A DNA stretch of 64,000 bases from Bradyrhizobium sp. Arg816 (GTDB taxonomy: Bacteria; Pseudomonadota; Alphaproteobacteria; Rhizobiales; Xanthobacteraceae). Location of the stretch: positions 1 through 64,000 of the forward strand of contig NZ_JAPRAQ010000019.1 in NCBI RefSeq assembly GCF_029989365.1, read 5' to 3'. The notes beneath the pieces are model-generated. The model had not been told where the DNA came from, did not search any database, and worked only from the letters and a program-made list of their open reading frames with translations. The position numbers and the translations under genes are program-made. Positions within the stretch are counted from its first letter, which is position 1; each line of letters begins with the position of its first letter. Shown here one piece after another: positions 34,858 through 43,365 of this stretch.

Positions 34858-35625
34858 ATGAAGGCAATTGTCCTGGTTATCGTCGGTGCCGCCATCGGGC
34901 TGTGCGGACCGGCGCAGGCGCGAACCCTCGACGCGATCCGCGCGAGTGGCGCGCTCGGACTATGCGCGCATCCCAACTCGCTTCCTTTTGCGCGCAAGAG
35001 CGGCGATCCGCCCGGCTTTCAGGTCGAGTTGGGACAGGTGCTGGCACGCGAGCTCGGTGTCCCGCTACGGCTCGACTGGATCATCACGCAGTATCAAATG
35101 CGCAGCGCCAATTGCGACATTCTTCTGGATGTCATCGCCGATCGCGAAGCGCAAGGCGAAACCCGTTTGAGGCTCTCGAAACCATACTACCGCACGGGCG
35201 TCGCGCTCGCGGTGCCGTCATCCAGTGCGCTCACATCGTTCAAGAGCCTCAGCGAGCATACCAAGGTGGGAGTGCAGGTCGGCTCTGTCGCCGCCATGAT
35301 CATCGGTCAACGGCGCGTGCCCATATCGACCTTCGGCTTCGAGACCGACAGCCTCGATGCTGTTTCAAACCATGAGATCGATGCGGCTGCGGTCACGCCC
35401 ACCGCGGCGAGCTATTTCAATCTGACGCATCCTGACAAGGCACTCCGGATCCTGGATCGCGACGAGGGCGTGGCCGACCTCAACTGGAATGTCGCCGTCG
35501 GCATGGTCCGCCCGGATGATGCGTTGCGCGAGGCGATCGACGGAGCGCTGGAACGGCTGCGCAACGACGGCACGATCGATCGGATATACGGTCGCTATGG
35601 GATCGTGCTGCAAGCGCCGAGGTAG
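34858..35625 (+). CDS. MxaJ/XoxJ-like periplasmic binding protein
   Basis: A 255-aa protein with a signal peptide (ending AQA at about residue 20) and a family-3 binding fold: TLDAIRASGALGLCAHPNSL, then SGDPPGFQVELGQVLARELG. In methanol and lanthanide dehydrogenase operons such a protein (MxaJ/XoxJ) always accompanies the catalytic subunit and is thought to help activate it. Its place as third gene behind a PQQ dehydrogenase and cytochrome c supports that over nutrient import. No ABC permease is near. Confidence 0.8.
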   Translation: MKAIVLVIVGAAIGLCGPAQARTLDAIRASGALGLCAHPNSLPFARKSGDPPGFQVELGQVLARELGVPLRLDWIITQYQMRSANCDILLDVIADREAQGETRLRLSKPYYRTGVALAVPSSSALTSFKSLSEHTKVGVQVGSVAAMIIGQRRVPISTFGFETDSLDAVSNHEIDAAAVTPTAASYFNLTHPDKALRILDRDEGVADLNWNVAVGMVRPDDALREAIDGALERLRNDGTIDRIYGRYGIVLQAPR

Positions 35626-35643
35626 CTGAATTGCCGAGAGAAC

Positions 35644-35674
35644 GACGCCGTCCCGGTTTGGCCAGGACGACGTC
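35644..35674. terminator. Possible hairpin between convergent genes
   Basis: GACGCCGTCC/GGACGACGTC (35644-35653 with 35665-35674) with one mismatch and an 11-nt loop, placed between the convergent XoxJ-like and GST genes. No T-run is present on either side; it may be a weak bidirectional terminator. Confidence 0.4.
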
Positions 35675-35697
35675 GCTATGAAGATCTCGCTTTGGTC

Positions 35698-36342
35698 TTA
35701 CGCCGCAGCTTTCTTCCGCGCCTGCTCGGCCTTGTACAGCTCGAACTCTTCGGCGATCGCCTTCGCGACCGACGGCCGCTGGCGCAGGCGGTCGTGATAC
35801 GCCTTCACGTTCGGCCATTTGGCGAGCTCGATCGGCGGGGTCGCCATGGTCCAGTTGATGACCGTGACGAGATAGGCGTCGGCCACGCTGAACTGGTCGA
35901 GCAGGAACTCGCGCCCCTTCAGGTAATTGTCGAGATAGTCGAGCCGCGACAGGTTCTTCTCCAGCACATAGGCCTTCATCTCCTGCGGCGCCTTGCGGTC
36001 GAGCACGGGGATGAAGAGGCCCTTATGCAGCTCGGTGCCGATGAAGCAGAGCCATTGATGCAGCCGGGTGCGATCGATGCCCTGGGCCGCACCGAGGCCG
36101 GATTGCGGGAACCGATCCGCGACATATTGCAGGATCGCGGCGTTCTCGGTCAGCACCACGCCCTCGTCGGTGCGCAGCGTCGGCACGAGGCCGATCGGGT
36201 TGACGGTCCGGAAGTCGGTGCCGTCGTTCAGCACTGTCTTGGTCGGCGGATCGACTTCGAGATAATTCGCTTCGGCGCCGGCTTCGTACAGCGCGACGCG
36301 CGTCGCCATCGAACAGGCGAGCGGCGAGAAATAAAGATCCAT
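35698..36342 (-). CDS. Glutathione S-transferase
   Basis: A 214-aa cytosolic GST. The N-terminal thioredoxin-like domain starts MDLYFSPLACS, with Cys10 and Ser11 at the glutathione site as in beta-class bacterial enzymes; the cis-Pro is in GLVPTL and the glutathione gamma-Glu contact is LTENAAI. The all-helical domain follows from about residue 90. GGAGG precedes the start. It is divergent from a TetR gene whose start region holds a matching inverted repeat, so it is probably repressed by that TetR and induced by an electrophile. Confidence 0.92.
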   Translation of the reverse strand: MDLYFSPLACSMATRVALYEAGAEANYLEVDPPTKTVLNDGTDFRTVNPIGLVPTLRTDEGVVLTENAAILQYVADRFPQSGLGAAQGIDRTRLHQWLCFIGTELHKGLFIPVLDRKAPQEMKAYVLEKNLSRLDYLDNYLKGREFLLDQFSVADAYLVTVINWTMATPPIELAKWPNVKAYHDRLRQRPSVAKAIAEEFELYKAEQARKKAAA

Positions 36343-36400
36343 CTTGGGCCTCCTTGGGCAATTCCTCGTTGTCAGTGTCGCTCAACCTGGCCAGATTGAT

Positions 36401-36461
36401 TTTTGTACCATCTTGTATAATATGGCGGCGGTCAAGGATTAATTTGCGAAATGGTACAAAA
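36401..36461. promoter_or_regulatory. Candidate TetR operators between GST and tetR
   Basis: TTTTGTACCAT (36401-36411) is repeated in inverse as ATGGTACAAAA (36451-36461), the second copy covering the tetR start codon. Within the first, TTGTAC-N6-GTATAA (36403-36420) is itself a near palindrome. The position in a divergent promoter fits binding by the TetR protein, repressing both genes. Confidence 0.55.
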
Positions 36462-37095
36462 ATCGAAGCCGCCAGCTGCTGCCAATGAGCCGAAGCGCCG
36501 TGGCCGTCCGCGTGCCTACGAGCCAGAGGTCGCGCTCGGCAAGGCGCTCGACCTGTTCCGCCGGCAGGGCTTTGCGGCGACGTCGCTGGACGATCTCAGC
36601 GAAGCGACCGGCATGAACCGGCCGAGCCTCTACGGCGCCTTCGGCGACAAGCGCGAGCTCTACATCAAGAGCTACCAGCGCTACCGCGAGGACGCGCGCG
36701 CCTCGATGGTCGAGATCTTTCGCCAGGAGATGCCGGTGCGCCAGCGGCTCGAGCGCGTCTTCGCGTCCGCGCTGAACATCTATCTCTCCGGCGAGACCGG
36801 TCCGCGCGGCTGCTTCACGGTGGTGACCGCGGCGTCCGAAGCCGTCGGCGATCCCGAGATCCGTGCCATGGTGCTGGATGGACTGACCGAGCTCGACAAG
36901 GCCTTTGCCAGTTGTTTCCGACGCGCCAAGGAGAAGGGCGAGTTGCCCGCGAGCGCCGACCCGGCCGTGCTTGCGCAGGTCGCGTCCGCAACCGTGCATT
37001 CAATCGCTATCCGCTCCCGCGCCCGCGTGTCGCGCAAAGAGCTCGAGGCGATCGTGAAGGGAGCGATCGACGTGATGGTGGGGCCCAGGCCCTAG
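36451..37095 (+). CDS. TetR-family transcriptional regulator
   Basis: A 214-aa regulator. After a basic tail (KRRGRPRAYEPEVALGKALD) the HTH is FAATSLDDLSEATGMNRPSLYGAFGDKREL (about 44-73), followed by the variable ligand domain. It is divergent from a glutathione S-transferase gene. An inverted repeat spans its start codon and the GST promoter side, pointing to autoregulation and control of GST. The ligand is unknown. Confidence 0.92.
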   Translation: MVQKSKPPAAANEPKRRGRPRAYEPEVALGKALDLFRRQGFAATSLDDLSEATGMNRPSLYGAFGDKRELYIKSYQRYREDARASMVEIFRQEMPVRQRLERVFASALNIYLSGETGPRGCFTVVTAASEAVGDPEIRAMVLDGLTELDKAFASCFRRAKEKGELPASADPAVLAQVASATVHSIAIRSRARVSRKELEAIVKGAIDVMVGPRP

Positions 37096-37097
37096 CC

Positions 37098-37246
37098 GTC
37101 GTCCCGGGGCGCGCGCAGCAAGAGCCCGGGACCCATAACCACAGGGAGTGGTTTGGCGAAAATTCGGAGTTGAAGGGTCTTCGGTACGCCGACCGTGCGC
37201 TATCGATAGATCACGCGGTATGGGTCCCTGCGTTCGCGAGGACGAC
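37098..37246. repeat. Palindromic intergenic repeat
   Basis: GTCGTCCC at 37098 and GGACGAC ending at 37246 are inverse copies, and GGGACCCATA (37128-37137) pairs with TATGGGTCCC (37219-37228). The whole forms a long hairpin typical of dispersed repeats in Bradyrhizobium-like genomes. It lies between the convergent TetR and chemoreceptor genes. Confidence 0.65.
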
Positions 37247-37275
37247 ACCGGGGATGGGGCGAGATCGTGGCCTCG

Positions 37276-39242
37276 CTACGCCGCGCGAATATGTGCGAGG
37301 AAGCGATCCACCTCGTCCCGCAGCCGCTGCGACTGCTTCGACAGCTCGACCGCCGAGCCCAGCACTTCCTCGGCCGCCGTGCCGGTCGCGGCGATGCCGG
37401 CGGTGACGCCGGAGATGTTTTGCGAGACCTCGCCGGTGCGGGCTGCCGCCTGCTGGACGTTCTGTGCGATTTCCTGCGTCGCGGTGCCCTGCTGGCCGAC
37501 GGCTGCGGCGATCGCAGCCGAAATCTCGTCGACCTGCTGGATCGTCGCGCAGATCGACTGGATGCCGTCCACTGCGCCTGATGTCTCGCCTTGCACCGCC
37601 GTCACCTGCGCGCCGATTTCCTCGGTCGCCTTCGCGGTCTGGGTTGCGAGCGCCTTCACCTCGGAAGCAACCACCGCAAAGCCGCGACCGGCTTCGCCGG
37701 CGCGCGCCGCCTCGATCGTCGCGTTGAGCGCGAGCAGATTGGTTTGCCCCGCGATGCCATTGATGAAGGAGACGACGTCGCCGATCTTCTGCGCGGCGTC
37801 CGCGAGGCTCTGGACCCGTGCGTTCGACTGCCGGCCGTCGCTTGCGGCCTTGCCGACGACTTCGGTCGCGTGGGCGAGGCGGCGGCTGATCTCGGTCATC
37901 GACGAGGACAATTCTTCCGCGGCGGCCGCGACCGTCTGCACGTTCTCCGAGGCCAGGCCGAGGCCGACGACACCGCGCGGGTCTGCTGCCGCGACTGTTC
38001 GACGATGCCGGACATCGAGCGCGCGGTGTGCTCCATCTCGACCGCGGCCGCGGACACCGTGGTGACGACCTCGCGGATGCTGGCCTCGAAATTGTCGGCC
38101 AGCGCGGCGAAGGCGCGGCGCTTCTCCGCTTCGGACCGCGCCTGGATGTCGGCTTGCTCCGCCTGAAGCTTGTTGAAGTTGACCGCATTGTCGCGGAACA
38201 CCGCCACCGCCCTCACCATAGCGCCGACCTCGTCATTCGCCTTGATGGCGGGAACGGCGACGTCGAGCCGGCCGTCGGCGAGTTCGCGCATCACCGATGT
38301 GATCGAGAGAATCGGGCGCGAGATGCTGCGGGCGATGAGATAGCCGACGAGCGCCGCCAGCACGAGGCCGAGCGCGGCAATTCCGATCGCCAGCAACCAG
38401 GCGCGGTCGGCGGAGGCCTCGTAATCGGCGTTGTCCATCACCAGTTCGACCGCGCCCAACGGCTTTCCGGAAAAGTCCTTGATCGGTCCGAGCAGCGCGG
38501 CGACCGGCGTGTTGTCGAGCCTGGCCTGCCGCACCGTGAATCCGTCGCCGGCGGCGCGGCCGTAGTCGGCCGCGTCGAAGAAGCTCTTGCCCTTCAGCGT
38601 GCCGCCGAACAGCTTGAAGCCCGAGCCGTCGGCGAGATGGAAGGCGACGTCGACATGGCGGCTGGCCTTGAAGTCGTCGAGGAAGGGCTGGCCGAAGGTC
38701 AGACCGAATTCGACCGTGCCGAGATGTTTGCCGCCTTGCGCGATCGGCACCACGCCGCGGATGCCGAGCCCGGCCACGCCACCTTCCAGACCGACCACGA
38801 CCTTGTGGTCCTGGTTGGCGACGACGACGGTCTTGCGGAAGCCCGAGAGGTCGTCACCGAACTTGGCCGGCTGGTGGACGCGCAGGTAGGAGGTCGCCGG
38901 CGGCACGTGAAACTGGAATTGATCGACGCCGTAGTCGGATTTGATGGCGGCGAACACCGGCCCGAACAGGCGCACCAGCGCCTCCCGGTCCTGCTTTGCC
39001 ATCGCCTCCTGGGTCGCCGGCATGGCCGCCACCACGGCGCTCATCGCGGCGGCGCGCTGCGATTCCTCGGCGATGCGCGACTGCAAGGCATCGTAATGGC
39101 TGCGCAGCTCCCGCTGGTCGGCCCGGTCGATGATCCCGGCGATGATCCACATCGCCCCGAGCACTGCAAACAGCGCGGTCGCCGCCGCAGTCACCGCCAG
39201 CGCAACCGTGATCCGCATCCTGAGGCCGAGCGTTGCCCGCAT
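37276..39242 (-). pseudogene. Methyl-accepting chemotaxis protein, broken by a one-base frameshift
   Basis: Two overlapping frames together make one chemoreceptor. The first (from the ATG at 39242) has an N-terminal membrane segment (about 9-32), a double-cache-like periplasmic sensor, a second membrane segment near residues 275-297, and a HAMP domain. It reads to ...QQTRAVSSASAW and then goes out of frame. The other frame resumes with ASENVQTVAAAAEELSSSMT and holds the whole signalling tip (INGIAGQTNLLALNATIEAA). One base is missing near 37955, where a GAG-like codon has two bases. Either the receptor is dead or the base is a sequencing error. Without the shift the protein would be about 655 aa. 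Confidence 0.85.
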
Positions 39243-39343
39243 GTCCGACTCGTTGTTTGAGCGTTGGTTAACAACGCCTATCAACTCCTCGCTAAGAGAG
39301 GGTGAACGAGGGCGGGACGACAACCGAGGGTGTCTGAAGAGCC

Positions 39344-40309
39344 CTAATACCCCCGCGACCGATCCACCACGTTCTCCAGCGCACCGCCGGCCTCGAACTT
39401 TGCGATTTGCTCGGCGACATAGGCCGAGATTGCATCGGCGTCGGTGTCGGCCGCGTTGTGCGGGGTCAGCAGCACCTTGGGGTGGGTCCAGAACCGGCTG
39501 TCCGCAGGCTGCGGCTCCTGCACGAAAACGTCGAGCGAGGCCCCGCCAAGCGTACCGTCGTCGAGGCAGGCCAGGATGTCGGCCTCGTTCTGCAAGCCGC
39601 CGCGACCCGCATTGATCAGCACGGGCGCGCCGAGCGGGCTGTTGCGGTTGAGCTTGGTGAAGACGTCGCGGTTGAGGATGCCGTGCGTATCAGGCGTCAG
39701 CGGCAACAGGCAGACCAGGATGTCGGTCTTGCGCAGGAATGCATCGATCTGCGCGGCGCCATGGAAGCATTCGACGCCCGCGATCGTGCGCGGGCTGCGG
39801 CTCCAGCCGGCAACGCGGAAGCCGAGCCGGCGCAGCACGTCGGCGGCATCGGCACCCAGCGTGCCAAGCCCCATCACGCCGACGGTGACGGCGCTCGCCG
39901 GCCACTGATATTGCGGCTCCCAGCGTTTTGCGCGCTGCGAGTCCCGCAAGTACAGCTCCTGGCGGTGGTGCATCAGCACGTGCAGCACGACATACTCGGT
40001 CATGCGATTGGTGAGATCAGGCACGGCGACGCGCACCAGCGGTACGTCGGGCAGGCTCTTGTCGGCCATCAGCGCATCGACGCCCGCGCCCAGATTGAAG
40101 ATCGCACGCAGATTGGGGAAAGCGCCGAGGTCGCCCGGCACCGGCTTCCACACCGCGGCATAGTGCACCTCGGCCGGATCGAGGGAGGCGTCGGGCAGCA
40201 GCACCACGCGGCGGCCGTCGCAGACCGCGTCGAACCGGGCCTTCCAGCGCTCCGGCAGCCAGTTCTGCTGCGTGCTGTTGATCAGGACGGCCAGTGTGCC
40301 CATGCTCAT
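39344..40309 (-). CDS. D-2-hydroxyacid dehydrogenase, glyoxylate/hydroxypyruvate reductase A-like
   Basis: A 321-aa NAD(P)H-dependent reductase of the GhrA group. The Rossmann motif is VGVMGLGTLGADAADVL. The catalytic Arg is in INAGRGGLQNE, the Glu in VFVQEPQP, and the His in LTPHNAADT. The ATG at 40309 (MSMGTLAVLINS) was chosen; another lies 6 nt inside. The longer frame upstream is not family sequence. It would reduce glyoxylate or hydroxypyruvate in the cytoplasm. Confidence 0.9.
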   Translation of the reverse strand: MSMGTLAVLINSTQQNWLPERWKARFDAVCDGRRVVLLPDASLDPAEVHYAAVWKPVPGDLGAFPNLRAIFNLGAGVDALMADKSLPDVPLVRVAVPDLTNRMTEYVVLHVLMHHRQELYLRDSQRAKRWEPQYQWPASAVTVGVMGLGTLGADAADVLRRLGFRVAGWSRSPRTIAGVECFHGAAQIDAFLRKTDILVCLLPLTPDTHGILNRDVFTKLNRNSPLGAPVLINAGRGGLQNEADILACLDDGTLGGASLDVFVQEPQPADSRFWTHPKVLLTPHNAADTDADAISAYVAEQIAKFEAGGALENVVDRSRGY

Positions 40310-40450
40310 TCGAAGTGCCTCGTCGGTTCCGCTTTGAAAACCCTCCTTGGCACGATCCGACGGATTTTTCTCGCAAATTTTTTCCGCAGCCCTGTCGGGG
40401 CGGGGCATATTGGATCGTCTTAAAAACAAGCGTTCAGGAAGGTGCTGCCC

Positions 40451-40819
40451 ATGCTTTATGCGATCCTCTGCTATCACGACGAGGACTTCGTCGGCTCCTG
40501 GAGCAAGGACCAGGACGAGGCCGTGATGAAGAAGCTCGCCGTGGTGCAGGACAAGCTCACACAGCAGGGCCGGCTCGGTCCGGTGGCGCGGCTGCTGCCG
40601 ACCACCGCGGCGGCGACGCTGCGCAAGGAAGACCCGCCGCTGGTGCTCGACGGCCCCTATGCCGAGACCAAGGAGCAATTGCTCGGCTTCTACATCGTCG
40701 ACTGCAAGAACCTCGACGAAGCGCTCGACGTTGCGCGCGACCTCGGCTCGGCCAATCCAGGCGGTGCCTATGAGGTGCGGCCCGTGGGCGTATTCCGGCC
40801 CGGAGGAAATCTGACGTGA
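40451..40819 (+). CDS. YCII/DGPF-family protein linked to an ECF sigma factor
   Basis: A 122-aa YciI-like protein. The segment that names the family reads VLDGPYAETKEQLLGFYIVD, with Tyr in place of the Phe of DGPF. AGGAAGG precedes the ATG. It overlaps the ECF42-type sigma factor gene by 4 nt, the standard pairing for this sigma group, where the DGPF protein is thought to be a target or sensor. Its chemistry is unknown. Confidence 0.88.
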   Translation: MLYAILCYHDEDFVGSWSKDQDEAVMKKLAVVQDKLTQQGRLGPVARLLPTTAAATLRKEDPPLVLDGPYAETKEQLLGFYIVDCKNLDEALDVARDLGSANPGGAYEVRPVGVFRPGGNLT

Positions 40820-42117
40820 GCGAGGCCGACACCGCCTGGATCGAGACCGCGCTGACCTCGGCGCGACCCCAGGCGGTCGGCGCGCTGCTGCGCTATTTCC
40901 GCGATCTCGACACCGCCGAAGAGGCCTTCCAGAACGCCTGCCTGCGCGCGCTCAAGACCTGGCCGCAGAACGGGCCGCCGCGCGATCCCGCGGCCTGGCT
41001 GATCATGGTCGGCCGCAACGTCGCCATCGACGAGGTCCGCCGCGCCCGCAAGCAGCAGCCGCTGCCCGAGGACGACCAGGCCATCTCCGATCTCGACGAT
41101 GCCGAGGGTGCGCTCGCCGAGCGGCTCGACGGCTCGCACTACCGCGACGACATCCTGCGCCTGATGTTCATCTGCTGCCACCCGCAGCTGCCGGCGACCC
41201 AGCAGATCGCGCTGGCGCTGCGCATCGTCTCCGGTCTCACCGTGAAGCAGATCGCGCGCGCCTTCCTGGTCTCGGAAGCGGCGATGGAGCAGCGCATCAC
41301 CCGTGCCAAGGCGAAGGTTGCGGAAGCGGGGACGCCGTTCGAAACGCCCGGCGCGGTCGAGCGCTCCGAGCGGCTCGCCGGCGTTGCCGCAATGATCTAC
41401 CTGATCTTCAACGAAGGCTATTCGGCCAGCGGCGACACCGCGGAGATCCGAAAGCCGCTGTGCGAGGAGGCGATCCGGCTGGCGCGGTTGCTGTTGCGGC
41501 TGTTCCAGAGCGAGCCGGAGATCATGGGGCTCGCGGCGCTGCTGCTGTTGCAGCATGCGCGCAGCGCCGCGCGCTTTGCCGCGGACGGCGCGGTGATCCT
41601 GCTCGACGACCAGGATCGTAAACTGTGGAACGGCACCATGATCGCGGAAGGCCTGGCGCTGATCGACAAGGCGATGCGCCATCGCCGCAGCGGCCCCTAT
41701 CAGGTCCAGGCCGCGATCGCCGCGCTGCATGCGCGCGCGTCGACGCCCGAGGAAACCGACTGGACGCAGATCGACCTGCTCTACGGCGCGCTCGAAGTGA
41801 TGCAGCCTTCGCCGGTGGTGACGCTCAACCGCGCGGTTGCGGTCTCCAAGGTGCGCGGGCCGCAAGCGGCGCTCGAGCTGATCGAGCCGCTGGCGCCGAA
41901 ACTCGCCAACTACTTTCATTTCCACGGCGTGCGTGGTGCCTTCCTGATGCAGCTCGGCCGCAACGACGAAGCCCGCATCGCCTTCGACCGCGCCATCGCA
42001 CTCGCCAATACTTCGGCGGAAGCCGCCCATATCCGCATGCACATCGATCGCCTGATCCGGGACAGCCAGCCGAAGGGCGCCAATGGCGGCGCCAGGCAGG
42101 GCGCAAAGGCAAAGTGA
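40816..42117 (+). CDS. RNA polymerase ECF sigma factor, ECF42 type
   Basis: A 433-aa sigma factor starting at GTG with GGAGG upstream. Region 2 is AEEAFQNACLRALKTWPQNG and DPAAWLIMVGRNVAIDEVRR; region 4 is LTVKQIARAFLVSEAAMEQRITRAKAKV. The remaining 200 or so residues are a helical TPR-like extension (DWTQIDLLYGAL, PVVTLNRAVAVSKVRGPQAA), the mark of ECF42 factors, which have no anti-sigma and use this tail for control. It probably drives its own operon and the SRPBCC and VOC genes downstream. Confidence 0.92.
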   Translation: MSEADTAWIETALTSARPQAVGALLRYFRDLDTAEEAFQNACLRALKTWPQNGPPRDPAAWLIMVGRNVAIDEVRRARKQQPLPEDDQAISDLDDAEGALAERLDGSHYRDDILRLMFICCHPQLPATQQIALALRIVSGLTVKQIARAFLVSEAAMEQRITRAKAKVAEAGTPFETPGAVERSERLAGVAAMIYLIFNEGYSASGDTAEIRKPLCEEAIRLARLLLRLFQSEPEIMGLAALLLLQHARSAARFAADGAVILLDDQDRKLWNGTMIAEGLALIDKAMRHRRSGPYQVQAAIAALHARASTPEETDWTQIDLLYGALEVMQPSPVVTLNRAVAVSKVRGPQAALELIEPLAPKLANYFHFHGVRGAFLMQLGRNDEARIAFDRAIALANTSAEAAHIRMHIDRLIRDSQPKGANGGARQGAKAK

Positions 42118-42196
42118 CGGCCAAAAATTTCGTCCCGCCAATTGTCGGCTCCCGCCGTTCCCTTTCGTCTTAATTCCATATCCAGGGAGCCCACTC

Positions 42197-42733
42197 ATGC
42201 TGAAAGCCATTGCCATCATCGCCGTCGTGCTCGCCGTCGGCATAGCCGCGGTCCTCGTCTTCGCATTGACAAAGCCCGACACGTTCCGTGTCGAGCGCTC
42301 GCTCGCCGTGAAGGCGCCGGCCGATGCGATTTATCCGCACGTTGCCGATTTCCATTTCTGGATGAGCTGGTCGCCCTATGAGGAGCGCGACCCCGCCATG
42401 AAGCGGACCTTCGGCAGAACCACGTCAGGCAAGGGCGCGACCTATGCCTGGGACGGCAACAACAATGTCGGCGCCGGGCATATGGAGATCCTCGAGGCGA
42501 GCACGTCGTCGAAGCTTCGCATCAAGCTCGATTTCGAGCGCCCGTTCGAAGGCCACAACACCGCCGAGTTCACCTTTGTGCCGCAAGGCGATGCCACACT
42601 GGTCACATGGGCGATGTACGGTCCGGCGCCGTTCATGTCCAAGGTGATGCAGGTGTTCATCAACATGGACAACATGATCGGCAAGGACTTCGAGGCCGGC
42701 CTCGCCAGCCTGAAGAAGCTCACCGAGAAGTAA
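42197..42733 (+). CDS. SRPBCC (START/polyketide-cyclase-like) protein, membrane anchored
   Basis: A 178-aa protein. Residues about 4-26 are a single hydrophobic anchor (AIAIIAVVLAVGIAAVLVFAL), followed by the ligand-binding fold with VERSLAVKAPADAIYPHVADFHFWMSWSPYEE at its start. It is 79 bp downstream of the ECF42 gene and is likely part of its regulon. Such proteins bind hydrophobic ligands; which one is unknown. Confidence 0.85.
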   Translation: MLKAIAIIAVVLAVGIAAVLVFALTKPDTFRVERSLAVKAPADAIYPHVADFHFWMSWSPYEERDPAMKRTFGRTTSGKGATYAWDGNNNVGAGHMEILEASTSSKLRIKLDFERPFEGHNTAEFTFVPQGDATLVTWAMYGPAPFMSKVMQVFINMDNMIGKDFEAGLASLKKLTEK

Positions 42734-42749
42734 CAAGGCTTGCTGCCCC

Positions 42750-42835
42750 AAGGAGCAGCTAAGGAGCAGCCAGGAAACCGCCAAGAAACTGTAAGGAACT
42801 GCCAAGGAACCGACAAGAAACCGACAAGAAAGCGA
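42750..42835 (+). repeat. Eight degenerate 11-bp tandem repeats before the VOC gene
   Basis: Units such as AAGGAGCAGCT, AAGGAGCAGCC, AAGGAACTGCC, AAGGAACCGAC and AAGAAACCGAC run head to tail (two units lack one base) up to the real ribosome-binding site of the VOC gene. Several contain AAGGA, so the stretch offers multiple Shine-Dalgarno-like sites with no start codon. It may hold ribosomes or vary in copy number between strains. Confidence 0.75.
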
Positions 42836-42847
42836 AGGAGAGAAACG

Positions 42848-43261
42848 ATGCTCAATGCCTATCTGTTCTATCAGGACACCTGCGAAGCGGCGTTCAACTT
42901 CTACGCCAAGGTTTTGGGCGGCAAGATCGACGCCATGATGCGCTCATCGGACGCGCCGCCGGACATGCCCGCCGCGCCCGGCCGCGAGAAGATGATCATG
43001 CATGCGCGGATGTCGCTGCCCGATGGCAGTGTGCTGATGGCTTCCGACGTGCCGCCCGAGCACTTTAGCAAGCCGCAGGGCTTCGCGATCTCGTTCACGG
43101 TCAAGGACCCCGCGGACGGTGAGCGCAAGTTCAACGCGCTCGCCGACGGCGGCACCGTCACCATGCCCTACAGCAAGACGTTCTGGGCCAAGGGTTTTGG
43201 CATGTGCGTCGACAAGTTCGGGATTCCCTGGATGGTGAACTGCCCGGCCGAGGGAATGTGA
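42848..43261 (+). CDS. VOC-family (glyoxalase/PhnB-like) protein
   Basis: A 137-aa vicinal-oxygen-chelate protein of the PhnB/DUF1428-like group: MLNAYLFYQDTCEAAFNFYAKVLGG at the start, KMIMHARMSLPDGSVLMASD in the middle, and FGMCVDKFGIPWMVN at the end, giving the paired beta-alpha-beta units. The ATG follows GCGAAGGAGAGAAACG. It is the last gene of the ECF42 neighbourhood; such proteins often accompany that sigma factor. The substrate is unknown. Confidence 0.9.
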   Translation: MLNAYLFYQDTCEAAFNFYAKVLGGKIDAMMRSSDAPPDMPAAPGREKMIMHARMSLPDGSVLMASDVPPEHFSKPQGFAISFTVKDPADGERKFNALADGGTVTMPYSKTFWAKGFGMCVDKFGIPWMVNCPAEGM

Positions 43262-43294
43262 CAGGCGTGACCGCCTGATGCGGCAAGCCGTGAT

Positions 43295-43320
43295 CCCTCT
43301 CCCGTAGTTGCGGGAGAGGG
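43295..43320 (+). terminator. Hairpin after the VOC gene
   Basis: A perfect 10-bp stem CCCTCTCCCG/CGGGAGAGGG (43295-43304 with 43311-43320) with a 6-nt loop, 34 bp past the stop. No T-run follows; it may be a terminator or a copy of a common short palindromic repeat. Confidence 0.5.
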
Positions 43321-43365
43321 CCGCTTATGCTGTCGTCGCGTCACACGGCCGGTCGGCTGGATCGC

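Noticed and set aside
42750..42835. CRISPR-like array
   Set aside because: Units are 11 bp, contiguous and without spacers, so this is a simple tandem repeat.
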